This document shows positions 32,742 to 44,918 of a DNA stretch of 64,000 bases, in pieces. The stretch lies in assembly GCA_028095005.1 (NCBI GenBank), contig CM051460.1:288812653-288876652 (forward strand), read 5' to 3'. Each line of letters begins with the position of its first letter. Position 1 is the stretch's first letter. Under the pieces are notes generated by a model. The model searched no databases, was not told where the DNA came from, and worked only from the letters and a program-made list of their open reading frames with translations. Made by a program: the position numbers and the translations under genes. The stretch is from Rhynchospora pubera (lineage: Eukaryota > Streptophyta > Magnoliopsida > Poales > Cyperaceae).

Positions 32742-35700
32742 ATGGCTATTAGGAGCATTTCACCATTTTCCTTGTACAATGGCGCCTTATTTTTTGTAAT
32801 TTTTCTTCTATCCATTGGGTCCAATATTGTCTCTGTGTTGGCAGATGGCGAATCAATGGAAGATGGTTCTGGTCCCAAATATCCTGGATGTAGCAATGAA
32901 TTCAGAAAGGTTTGTTTTTCATTTGCAAAATTGATCAAGACAAGACACACTTTGAAAGAATTACGTTTCAAATTTCAAAAAAAGAACAATTTGGAATTGA
33001 ATCGAGCTGGCATAGAGTCAGACTATAATTAGAGCTTATGAATGCACGAAATTGAAATGCCAATTGTTGTAAGAAAAATTTGCACCCAAAAAAATGCCAA
33101 CTTCAACGATGTAAAAAAAAAAATGTATAACATGGTTATAACAAACAAAAATATCCTAGGAAAAGCTCATATGCACTACATAATTGGGTGCGTTTGGATA
33201 GGTGTGGGAAGAAGGGAAGAAGGGAAGAAGTTGGAAGAAGTATTGGAAAGTGTGTAACTTTGTGAAGAGTTTGAATTGTTTATAATTTTTTTTCGTCTTT
33301 CTTCCTTCTTCCCCATTCTTCTTCTCTCATCCAAACGCCCCATGGTCAGCAAATTTTCCTAGCATCAAAATTAATTCTTTACCAGAACTAAGTTGTACAT
33401 GTGTTTGTTTCAGTTAGAGATAATTCTTCTTTCGAATTGATATATGTAACTTACTAGTTTTTTAAAAAGCTATAGGTTCGGATAAGAATATGGTTGAAAG
33501 GTGTAGAGCAGCCAAGCGAACTTGGGATGAATGCCAGATTTGGTCGAGTTTTGCCAGTTTCCCAAGATGATGCTGTGAAGATGCAAATTCTTCTGGCAAA
33601 TCCGTTAACTAGTTGCTCCAAACTGTCTCCCTTAGTAAGTATATTATTATTTTGAAGCAGCTTAAAAATTTGGATATCGAAGATTGATATCTCTACCCAA
33701 CTTCTTCATTTCATCCCGTCTTAATTATAGGCAAATGCATGAGGATTAGGATGCTAAAAACTATATGTTACTTTTAAATCATGTATAATGAAAAACATCA
33801 CGTTTATGTAGGAATCAACAAATGCCATAGTGCTGGCAACAAGAGGAGATTGTACTTTCCTTGAAAAAGCCAAAGCCGCACAGTCATCTGGTGCAGCTGG
33901 CCTTCTCTTGGTTAACACTAATGAAGGTATCTTCCTCGCTCTTTCTCTCTCTCTCACCAAAAACCATATCCACTGCACTGTGCATTATGCATTTGCTCAT
34001 GTTAACCCGGACACACAATCTGAGGCATCAGCTGAGAAAAGCAGACACACTTTACCCGAATGCACATGCACAGCCATCCATGAACACCAAATGAAATCAT
34101 CACATTTTCATATTTTTATCTATAATTGACAATAGAAAAAATACTAAAATAATGAAAATACTAAATGATGTATTTCATACATATATAAATGCTTTGTAAC
34201 CTGATACTTCGCACCTGGTTCGATCTAGGCATGACCTCACCTGACTGGCTAGGTGACTGAGACATTAGGTCACCTGGTTAGGTAAGAATAGCTATATAAA
34301 GTTATAAACTCTTAGAATTTGACCTTATCACTAACATTGCTGTACCTTGGCTGCTCTGTCAGATCTTGAGGAGATGGTATGTTCGGCAAATGACACAGCA
34401 TCAGATGTAAACATATCAGTTGTAATGGTATCATCATCTGTCGGAAATAAAATCAAAGATTCTCTGCAAAAGAATGCAAGAGGTAAGTGTTAGCACGTCT
34501 CCTTGGTATGGTATCTGCCAATAACAGTACCAGTACCCTCGATATTATCAAGTTCATATCTCTCTTTCTCTCTGTCTCTAGTTGATCTGATGTTATATAC
34601 ACCGAACAAGCCTACGTTTGACATTGGGATACCGGTTCTTTGGATCTTGGCTGTCGGATGTACTGTCTGTGCTGCTCTTTGGGAAGAATACATCTCATGT
34701 GATGAGGCAAGTTTCACATAGTTATTTCTATTGGTAGTTCATATGCATTAAGAAGATAATAGTTATCATTCTACTGGAAATTCAATTTATACATAAATTC
34801 TGGGCCTATAGAAACAGATATGTCTGACCTCATTCCATATTTAATTGATTGTGGTGAGGGTGACCTGTTGTGTAATTAACTCTTATGGATTATAAGGATA
34901 TCTTGTGTTCCCAGCCCTTCCCCATTTTCTCCATAAAGTAACAAAAAGTAGCATCCTTTCCCTCTTCAATTATATGGGAATTGATTTTGATACTCTCAAT
35001 TTTAGCATTTCACTCCCAAATTTTTATAAATGACAAAAATACCCTTTAAATTGTATTGGTGAGTAGAGAAACAAAAAAAAAACCAGGGGAATTTGAGTCA
35101 ACAAGAAGTGCATCGCTGAAAATAATAGTGTCAAAAGTAATTCCCCAATATATTGGCAGAAATTGGGAAAGGCGGATGGCTTGCTTTCTGTGTTAAGGAA
35201 ATTAGGTGCTGCAGGATAGACTAGATGATTTATATGGCTTATTCAGGGCACAAGTATGAGAAATGAGATACTTTTGCCTTGTAAAGTTCATCATCATGAA
35301 GTCCTCAGATATTTTTCCTATAAAAAAATAATTAATATTTAATATCAATATCTTTGGATCACATGAAAGTTGATAATTTACTTTATTCCTGTATTATACT
35401 TGCTCGGTTATAAGTTTGGTAAACAATTTTCTTTAGATTGTCCTACTATTCAGGCATATCAGGTCTTTCTATCTATCAAACCATTATTTTAACTCTTTAT
35501 ATAATGTTAAATGGCTCGGCAATAGTTGCATAAAAATCAAGGCCGTGACCACATGTTTCGTCTGCAAGTATGGTAAATGTTAGATGTAATTTGTGAAAAA
35601 CAGAAGAAGAAATTATAAACGAAACTACTACCCACTAACCAAAATATATACGTGTTCTTGTCATTGTTTCATAATCATTAATAGATTATTAGTATTGTTA

Positions 35701-38700
35701 GCTGACAATTGTTCGTATGCACAGGATGATCCTGAAGATGGTGATGATGGGGTGGTACAAATAAAGGTATATGGAGCCATAGTATTTGTAGTGGTTGCAT
35801 CAGTATCCCTAATAGTTCTATTTTACTTCATGTCCGCTGCTATTCTCTGGGTGGTCCTTGTCTTATTTGCCATTGCTGCTATTGAGGTACGCATTTGTCT
35901 TTCCTAGCAACACAGACCCTTGAAATATCATGCTTACCAGTTTGAAAGCATCATAGACTAGTGCATACTCTGCGCCCCTACATTGCCCTTCTTGTTATCC
36001 CTTTACATATGGCAAAGAAGGCTAATATATGTACATTGCATTTAAGAAATTAGGTGACAGACTGACAGTTGGTAGGTCTGACCGTCTGACACTTTTCAAG
36101 CGAAAGGTCCTTTGTGATGCTCCTCATTATGTGTGATATTGTTCATTGTTTCATTTTGCAAAATGATAATTTTGATTTCAAACATGTCAGGGAATGCACT
36201 TTGTTGCTGTAACTCTTATCACAAGGTACGTGTCCTGACTACTTGGTCATTTCATTTTATGATGCTGGCAACTGTTTTAAAAAATTCTATGACTGGCATG
36301 TGCCTTCTTGTGTATTACGCTCTACAAAGGTTTATTGGTATGACTTTGAATTTCACTTGCAATAACAAGTAAACAACGTATCTAAACTGACCTTGTAGTT
36401 ACTAAATGCATCTGATAAGAGAAGGCATTATAAAGGTACCCAACTACGCATGATCTATAGCCTTGTTAATCCTTCCTAGCCTCGTTTAGCCCTAAATTGT
36501 GTAATCACAACCCAAACTGAAAGATGGTTTGTTTCTGAAAATTTGGAATATTAAGGCGTTAAATATATGGTTAAACAGAGTATTCAAAAGATGCGGACAG
36601 ATGAAGGTGAAACTACCATTAATAGGGGAACAATTGATCTTAACTTTGATCGTGCTGCCAATTTGCATTATTGTGGCTATTTGCTGGGCTGTAAATCAGG
36701 ACTCCCCGAATGCCTATGTTGGCCAAAATGTCATGGTAATTAATCTCTCTCTTCTCTCAGGATTCCCCAAGTGCCTTTGTCGGCCAAGATTAGTAGATTA
36801 CAATTCTCTCTCTCTCTCTCCCTCCCTATAGCTCCCTCACCTCTCTCAACCTATCTATCTATGTATCTATCACTCTTTCTCTTCCATTTCTAACAACAGG
36901 TTTTTGTTTCTGATATTTCAGGGAATTTGTTTATTGATAACTGTATTGCAACTGGCCCAATTACCTAATGTGATGGTAATCAACGTTTCATAATTGTTTA
37001 TGTTGAATAGTTTCTTTCTTATTTCCTCCTTTACATATATAGCATTAGTTGTGAATCCTTGTAGAGAAACTCTACACAAAGTTGTGAACCTAGCAATAGT
37101 TAGTTAGATTACAGTGTTTTGGCATTCCAGAGTAATGTAGATCATTTCAGGCATTGACCCCAGAATGTTCCCAGAGGAACATAATTGACGGATGAACTTC
37201 TGTTCCAATAAATAGGTCTCTGAACTTTGGAAAAGCAACTCAGTTAGTCCTTCCCTCTGTTTGTTTAGCTAATGCATGTATTTCTTTTGACGTGGACTGC
37301 TGCACTTGCTATTTTTTTATTTCTCATCTCATCTGCTCGAATCCATCTTTTTCTGATGAATCAAAGGAAACTGGGCCCACATTGTGGGTAAACTTGGCTA
37401 GCGAAGCTAGCCACATCTCACGGAAAAGGTAGTCAAGGAATGATGGAAGAACTAACTGGATTATTTTCTTAAGATCTGGGACTAATTTGTTGTAAATGGA
37501 ACTTCAGGATCAATGCATTGATTTGTAGCGACAGCGTATATTGTTAAGGATTAACATCAGGGCCTTACTTTCTAATCTTCTTTTTTTTTAAAAACATATA
37601 AACCTTTCTTTTGTTTAATAATCTGTGGACCATTCATGTATATATTACTAAATCTAATAACAAGTAAACCAGGTTGATAATTTAATAATATTGGGTGTTT
37701 TTGTCAGTACAGCGAAATACTGGGTTTAATCGGTAAAAATGTAAAAAATTATAAAACGTTGTTCTCACACTATGTTTTCCTATTTTCCAGGTTGCAGCAG
37801 CACTCCTTGGATGTGCATTTTTCTATGACATATTCTGGGTGTTTATTTCTCCTCTTTTCTTTAAAGAAAGTGTTATGATAACAGTAAGTACATCTCCAAC
37901 ATGTATATTCCTCTTGTAGAAATTTAGCCTTACAGACTAGATATGAATATATCCTATGTTCCGCATTTGTAGTGAGAAAAAACAATAAGACCCTGGAACC
38001 TATTGCAAAAAATGGAGAAATTGGGTTCAAGTCATATGTTGAATTATACTTCTTCTTTTTTTGTGAAGGGGTGCGATAATAGTTCCCTTCATTAAATTGG
38101 TTAGGAGGAATTATGAATGTCTCTTTGACACATCTAGATATTACATGTATATTGCCCATTTCTTTACTATCTTAATTATGCATCATTATGTTGCAAAGCC
38201 ACAAAAATTTAGTTTGAATTCCATTTCAGGTTGCAAAAGGAACTGATGACAGTGGTGGGCCAGCTATACCAATGGTTTTAAAAATGCCAAGACATTTTGA
38301 TGCATGGTATGGGTATGACATGATTGGGTTTGGAGACATCCTATTCCCTGGACTACTTGTTGCCTTTAGTTTCAGGTACCTGTTTTGTCTTGGTTAAACC
38401 GAGCACTGAATAGTAAAAACAAACTGGTAAATTTCTATTGATACAGTTGCAATACCAATGATCACCTTCATTGCTACAATGAACATTTCTCTTTCTAAAC
38501 TTGTTTATTAGAGTACATAAATTAATGGAGGTTTACTTTTTACTACATTTCAGATATGATAAGATTAGAAATAAGGGATGGTCAGACGGTTATTTTCTTT
38601 GGCTATCTATTGGCTATGCATGTGGTTCGTCTCATTTTCAAAATTAATGTGCTTTTACTTTTTATGGAGGTATAGATAACTCATAAAGGCCAATCAGAAT

Positions 38701-39620
38701 TTAATAGTACTATTTGTTACCTTAGAGTCCCGAGCCTGCTTTGTGGTAATATAAATCTAATGTGGGAGTATAAATTGATTTAAACACCTACAATTGAGGT
38801 ATATCGCAGAGACTAAAGGATAGTTAAATGAAATTGGGTTGAATAAGTTTTAGATTGGAACCAATGACATGCCAATCAGACCATCTTCCGGTATTTACAT
38901 GATGAATTCATGGTGGACATGTTGAGGTTATAATCTTATGAGTATTGAAGATTAAACTTTACACTCTTCATCTGAATGAATTCTCGATATAGAGAATTAG
39001 AGATGTAGCTTTTTTATCATTTTTATTTTGTACTAGAATCTAATATTTACTTATTTTGCAGGATTAACACTCACATATTTAGCTCTTTTTCTAATGAATG
39101 GTCATGGACAGCCTGCTCTTCTCTACCTTGTTCCGTGCACCTTAGGTAAAATCAAATATTGCTGCATGTATCTGTACCAGACTAAACTGGATTTGAGCAT
39201 GGCAAATGAGCTACTTAAATTTTTCCATGTATTAACAATAGAGAAAGCCCAAATAAGAAAGCAGTATTTTACTGAAATCATGCACTCCAAGTTTCTAGCC
39301 TTGCACAAATTGTGGAGTAATGAGGTGAAAATGGGTAAATTAGATTTAGTACTGATTGCAAAGAAGAGGATTAGCAGAGCCAAAATGGATGAAATTATGA
39401 TATTAACTAAAGACTTGCTTCAAAGTGACTTCAGTTGGTCATATAAAATAAGGCCTTTCAAAAGTAAGATTGCTAAAAGCTTTGTATTATCAGCTGAAGT
39501 TGTTGTATGTTTTATTATGGGGAATCAACAGGGTTAATACTTATACTGGGTGCTAAAAGAAAAGAATTGAAGGATCTTTGGAGTTTTAAAGGCAAGCGAA
39601 ATGACGACTTCTGTCCCTGA
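32742..39620 (+). CDS. Signal peptide peptidase-like (SPPL) intramembrane protease with PA domain
   Basis: This is a 525-residue multi-pass GxGD aspartyl protease that cuts type II membrane proteins within the bilayer, probably in the endomembrane system. The exons are 32742-32909, 33476-33634, 33812-33926, 34363-34482, 34582-34706, 35725-35886, 36191-36225, 36579-36735, 36922-36975, 37791-37883, 38230-38375, 38554-38624, 39062-39145 and 39532-39620; all phases close. Residues 1-35 form a signal peptide. About 60-170 is a protease-associated domain (TRGDCTFLEKA, GAAGLLLVN). Nine membrane helices follow. The catalytic YD is Y377-D378 (FFYDIFWVF), GFGD is 429-432 with catalytic D432, and PAL is 486-488 (GQPALLYLVP). 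Intron 5 uses a GC-AG pair (GAG|GCAAGT). Intron 1 holds a MITE. All active-site motifs are intact, so the gene looks functional. It belongs to the PA-domain SPPL group of plants (Arabidopsis SPPL2-5 type); which orthologue is undecided. Confidence 0.93.
33186..33341. mobile_element. MITE with GGGTGCGTTTGGAT ends, copy 3 (SPPL intron 1)
   Basis: It starts GGGTGCGTTTGGATAGGTGT and ends CATCCAAACGCCCC, and its interior is nearly the same as copy 1. The flanks ATT and ATG agree at only two of three bases. It lies wholly in the first intron of the SPPL gene. Confidence 0.75.
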
Positions 39621-40505
39621 AGAGAAAGTTTTTTGACATCAGTATACTGCACATAATACCTTCGATGTATAATGCAGTACAAATGTTGATTTGGGAAAAG
39701 AACAACAGAATCTTTGGAGATAGTATGTTGTGGTAGAGTTCCCTCTTTGGCTGTAATTTTGGAAATATTTGTACAGAAATATGCTGTAATATATGTTGAA
39801 TAAATTAACCACATGTTTGTGTTGAATGAACGACGTCATATTTTGCACATACTTTATTATTTCCCATGCAAATATATTTAGTATTTTGATGCTGTAGATA
39901 AAAATTGAGCGAGATAAGTGAACTAACGACCAAAAGTGGGAGATCGTTAGTCTGCAATATTATTTTTACAATTTATTTAATGTAGTTTATAATAACGTTA
40001 AATTTCTTCTTTCTGTTTAGGTTCTATTTACCAAAAAAAACATATATATATATATATAAGAAAGTTTTCTCACACATAAACGTTGCATATTTCAGTACTT
40101 TTAAATCATTCTATCAAATCGCTATAGTCAAATTTTTCAAAAGAAACGTTTCCAATAACATGATAGGGGTAATCCAATTTTCATCGGAACAGCACGTATG
40201 CCATAGTCTTGTAAATACCATTTGCATACAATATATCATCCTTTGAATCCCCACCGTGCATAAAACTTGTAAGACATTCAAGGTCTATTAAGAGATCATT
40301 TTCCAGAAAAGTTCAAAGTAACCACACATCCACAACTAATTATTACTTGTTACAATTAAAAGCATTGCCTAATCTTCATTAAAACACAGGATAAAAACTA
40401 ACCAAGTAACCAGTAGCAACCAAAGCACTAGTAAACAAAATGAACAAAGCATAAGGACATTAGTCAAGAAACATCAATCAGTTAAACTCCCCTACTCTTA
40501 ACTGG
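39621..40505. other. Shared 3' flank of two convergent genes
   Basis: The SPPL gene (plus) and the AT-hook gene (minus) end here tail to tail, about 885 bp apart. It probably holds both 3' UTRs. A (TA)n run lies at 40041-40059. No other gene is seen. Confidence 0.5.
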
Positions 40506-43318
40506 TCATTGTTGTGGTACCACATCATTTCCTTCCTTTGCAGGCGAGGCAGGTGCCTTCTTCTCACTGCTCTCAGCTGGTGTCACCTCCACCTTTTTGG
40601 GCCTCCCACGCCCTTTCTTTTTCTCAGCACTGTCAGGTGGGACCCCGTTCTCCACTTTTCTAGGCCGGCCTGGACTCTTCCTCTTCACACCACTATGCAC
40701 TGGGAGCCCTGGCCCTGACTCCTTTCTTGGCCTCCCAGGCCCCTTCTTCTCACTTTTTTTCTCAGCACTGTCAGGTGGGACCCCGTTCTCCACTTCTGTA
40801 GGCAGGTCTGGACTCTTCCTCTTCTCGCCACTTTGCACTGGGTCCCCTAGACCTGGCTCCTTTCTTGGTCTCCCAGGCCCCTTCTTCTGACTCTTTGGTG
40901 GCCGACCCCGCTTGCCTGCCCCACTCGAAGGAACCATTCCTGTGCCAATAGCTGAGCTCTTCGGTGGCCTGCCAGGTCCCTTTTTAGGCGATAAGCTTTT
41001 TGGTGGCCTGCCAGGACCCTTTTTTGCTACCAAGCTTTTTGGTGGCCGGCCAGGGCCCTTTTTCAATGCCATGCTTTTTGGCGGCCTGCCAGGGCTCTTT
41101 TTCGTTGCCATGATGTTTGGCGGCCTGCCGGGCCCCCTTTTCACGGCCACCTTCTGTGATGGTCTGCCGGCACCTGTTTCAGCAGACAAACTTTTGGGTG
41201 GCCTACCAGGGCCCCTTTTCACTTTCAAAATACTTGGTGGCCTTCCAGGACCCCTTTTCACTGCCAGGGCTTTCGGTGGCCTACCGGGGCCCCTCAGGAC
41301 CAGTTTGCCAGACAGGACAGAAGATAACTGGGAAGTTTCAGGAACCTTCTTGGGCCTTCCACGAGGCTTAGAGGTAACAGCGGAAGGAGCAAGGTTGAGT
41401 TTCAACCTGGGAGAGAGCTTGTACGAGTGTCTGAGCATTTTAAGTGCACCCTTGGTACGGAGGCGGTGCAAGTGGCACAATAGCAAAGCATCGTGCTTCT
41501 TGGAGAGGTTGGTGTATTTGCTCTTGATGAACTTAGAGATGGCACGACTGCTAGACCCACCACGTTCATTCAAGGAGACCACTGCTGTAAGTATCATCTG
41601 CAAAAAAAAAAAAAATCACAAACAGAATTAATTTCCACAGTTAATTATTTTATAAGCTCTGCATTCATCACCCGACAGTTATAATATCATATACATCATA
41701 CGGCAGTTGAAAGATCATATTTACTTCCACCACAAACCATCAAGGAGCTTTGATATAGCTGGAGGAACACAGAAAATTCCATATTCTTGGCGAGTCTAGA
41801 GCTAGTAGGCATTTATTTGCAGACTACATTAATTGTCATAATAGCGTAATTTTTACCCTGTTTTGTGTTTTTCAGAAAATACTGTCGCAGGTGACAGACA
41901 CAATTAAAAATAAATCTCCCAAAATCTCAAGACTTTGTAATTTTATTTCTTCAGCATCATAACTTTTTCAAGTATGTAGGCACCAGATTCGAAATAAATT
42001 AGTACAAAAGATTTATGCGTGAGTTTAAGCAACACCCAAAATTGCTCACCAATCTAGCATGTGCCTGGCAACTTTTTTGCCAAATAGCTCAATAATAAAA
42101 TCCATATGGTCTTGGATCAGGTGAGCACTGCATTAGTTAACATTAACTAGTACATAGGAAAGAAATTAAAAATAAAACAAAAAATTGATTTTGACTTCTC
42201 AAACATGAAGGACCAAATTAAAGAAACAAATCCAAATATTTTTGTGAGAGAGAAAATAGATTATTTAGCTAGTTCCCATTAAAAAAAAAATAGAAGCTAC
42301 TTCAAATAAAAACAGTTGTGTAAAAAAAAAAATTCACTGGTGTCCTGTTGGTTGTGGAATATAGTATTCTTGTACTACCTAAAGTTTAAAGTCTAAAGTC
42401 TAAGCCTTTTTATCCCAAACAAGTTGGGGTAGGCTAGAAATGACACCCCGACCGTGGTCATTTTTTGTATATATGGCTAAGTTTTTACACTGGCTCGCCA
42501 AGCCTATCGCAAGCATGCGGGTTTGAACCCTGGACCTCTTAGAAGAGAACCAAGTGCTCTTACCGCCTGAGCTACTAGACCACATGCTATTCTTGTACTA
42601 CCAAGACAATTAATTTTAATGGTGAGATTTAATTAGAAAAAAAATTTGTCTACAGGGCGTGTGTGCAAAAGACAAATGTAACATAGCTTGAAATTGAGTG
42701 TGGTTGAGCCATCTATGCAGCATGGATTCTCTTCCCTTTTCACAAATTAGACACACGTCAACTAAATAGAAGAAATTGTACATTTTGAGGTGAAATACAA
42801 AAAACATGAACTGTATTTGTAAAGTCTGTTTTTTATGCTGTATGCTGTGGAACTAACACATAGCCAATTTAACCTAACTATACATTTTAACCCGTACACA
42901 TTTTCCTAATTTTAGTAAGAATGAAAGCTACTAAAATTAAAACTACAACTCAATACATCCACAAGTTTCTAAACCTAGTAATTACCAAAGAACCAACTAG
43001 AACAATTCATTGGTGTAACTAATGCTTCTATCCAAGCAGTCAAGCTTACTTTTATAAACCCTTTTTACAATTTTCCTACACATACACACAGTTAACAAAG
43101 CGAAAGCTAATAAAAGGACAATAAAACCAGGGACATAATTACTTGGAAGAAAAACTTAAACAATAAAGTTCAAAAAATCTATCTTTATTCGATTTGAGCT
43201 TTAAAAAAAGAAAAAAAGAAATTAGCATATTCGCTCGTACCTCTTTGTAAGGAGGGTGGAGAGGAGGCTTGGCGGCGATCGTCGGAGGTGGTTCAGGTTG
43301 AGTCACGGCGCTTTCCAT
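40506..43318 (-). CDS. H1-globular-domain, multi-AT-hook chromatin protein (GH1-HMGA type)
   Basis: This is a two-exon gene for a 389-residue nuclear protein. Exon 1 (43318-43241) encodes MESAVTQPEPPPTIAAKPPL and HPPYKE; exon 2 (41597-40506) encodes the rest. Splicing is GAG|GTACGA to TTTTTTTTGCAG|ATG, in frame. Residues about 21-90 form a linker-histone (H15) winged helix (HPPYKEMILTAVVSLNERGG, SSSRAISKFIKSKY). From about residue 105 to 360 there are about 15 GRP cores of AT-hooks: RGRPKK, then GPGRPPK repeats in a register of roughly 16-18 residues, ending GRGRPKKVE. AT-hooks bind the minor groove of AT-rich DNA. Classical plant HMGA proteins have four hooks, so this is an expanded array. 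The opposite strand stays open because of the repeat; that frame is not a gene. The 5' leader holds a long GA repeat. Confidence 0.93.
42380..42587 (-). mobile_element. tRNA-derived SINE (Au-like) in an intron
   Basis: On the minus strand the 5' part is tRNA-like, with an A box (TAGCTCAGGCGGTAAGAGC) and a B box (GGTTCAAACCC). The 3' end has CCCAACTTGTTTGGGATAAA, the tail motif of plant Au SINEs. A perfect 15-bp target duplication, TATTCTTGTACTACC, flanks it (42365-42379 and 42588-42602). It lies in the single intron of the AT-hook gene, in the same orientation as that gene. Confidence 0.9.
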
Positions 43319-43320
43319 CT

Positions 43321-43415
43321 ATAGAGAGAGAGTAGAGAGAGAGTGGAGAGAGAAAGCTTCTGTAGTTTAAAACCAGATTAGAGATCTCCAGAGAGAGAGA
43401 GAGAGAGAGAGAGAG
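43321..43415. repeat. GA-rich leader / microsatellite
   Basis: This has several (GA)n blocks, the longest with about 12 units at 43391-43414, immediately upstream of the start codon of the AT-hook gene. On the coding strand this is a CT-rich 5' leader, a common plant promoter-proximal feature. Confidence 0.8.
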
Positions 43416-44344
43416 GAGTAGATCAGTAAAGAAGAGTTCTTTATTTCAAAAATTACCTGTAATTTGTATTTTATCCTAATTATTTACGGATTCTTACTAT
43501 TATGCCAACTGGTCATTGTTTCATCCTCCAATGGGTTTGTACCTACTTGCACGAATAACCTTACGCCATCTGTACTTTAAGGAAGTGCGTAAGAAAATGT
43601 AGTATTGTACGGAGGCGGTTAGTAGCGACAGATTTATCAAAGGTTTATCGTTTTTATAAAGGGTAAGTTTCGCTTTATTGGACGGTCAGATAGGGTTTGA
43701 CGACCGGTTGAACCGGACCGTCCGGTCACCTGCTCATGATTTTCGGAGATATAAGTTCTCTATTATTTCCCATGTCTAGAATTATTTGTAAGGATGATTC
43801 GGACCTTCCAGTTTCAATCGTACGGTGATTATAAGCAACTTTAATAATTTGACAGATTTGATTTAAAAAAATTTCGCTGTAATTATTTCGCGAATAGAAA
43901 CAAACAAGTAGGGACCTGGTTGAACCGGACAGAAACAGTAAAACGTCGATTGCTTACAAAAGTAATCGAAATTTACATATGTTCGAATCAGATGTGAATT
44001 CAAAAAAATTCAAACGAGTTGAGATTGAAGCTCTCAATTGCATCAACGGTTGTATTATCACAGATTTATGATTTTTTTACAGAGGAGATTGAAATAATAC
44101 TAATTTATGAATATATTTCTAAATAATATTAAATGCGATATGAATCAATATTTCTATAATATTATGCATTCAAAAAATTCGCATCGTTTTGACTTCATTT
44201 TAACAAGCAGCAAGAAAATGTAAAGCTTCATTGCAATTTATTGAAATTGTTTTTCTTTGTATTGAATTGATTGTTTGTTTTGAGCTTAACAAATTTTATC
44301 CTGGGTCCAATTAGCGGATACGAAATATAAATGATAATTATTTT
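43416..44344. other. Intergenic, no gene seen
   Basis: This holds the promoter side of the AT-hook gene and AT-rich spacer up to the solo LTR. There is no supportable feature. Confidence 0.5.
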
Positions 44345-44918
44345 ATACTTGATCGGCGGATTTCATATAGATATTTCAATTCTTTTAGGCCCTAAATTAC
44401 AACTAAATTTTTATGTTTTAGTTAGATTTTAACATATTTAGGTTAGTTTTAATTAAGTTTGTGTCAAAGGAGGAGTTACTACAATAATCCCTATTTTTAT
44501 GTAGAATTTGGACAAAAACATGACTTAAATGATTAAATTAAGTTGTAGAGCTTCTCATAAGCTTTCCAACGGCTCTTGAATCACCTCAAACGGAGTCCGG
44601 ATGAAGAAATTATGGACAAAATACGAACAAGGGGTAGTGCTGAAACCTGCCAGATTTCTGGCGGGTTTGCCCGAATTCAAGCGGGTCCGTCCGAAACCTG
44701 CCAGAATTAGTAGAAAGTGTCTGTTTTAGAGTTTTAACTTGGGAAGAAGGTTATTTCCTATTCCCATCATGTCCAGAAGCACATCTCTGCTATTGTGAGC
44801 GCATCCCATCAATTCTAAAGCCTATATAAACATGGTTTGAGCAGATTTCAAGGAGGAGATCAAGGGGAGATCGAATTTGGAGAGATCAAAGTTTAGAGAG
44901 AGAATTGAGAGTTCATAC

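Noticed and set aside
39094..39537. 147-codon plus-strand frame as a separate gene.
   Set aside because: It is SPPL exon 13 read through into intron 13; splicing at 39145/39532 restores the SPPL C terminus.
40912..41631. 239-codon plus-strand frame opposite the AT-hook gene (LFGGLPGPF repeats).
   Set aside because: It is the antisense of the GPGRPPK repeat array; open only because of repeat composition, with no independent signals.
42541..42583. Possible tRNA gene (A and B boxes on the minus strand).
   Set aside because: It is the tRNA-derived head of a SINE with a tail and 15-bp target duplication; no proper acceptor stem.
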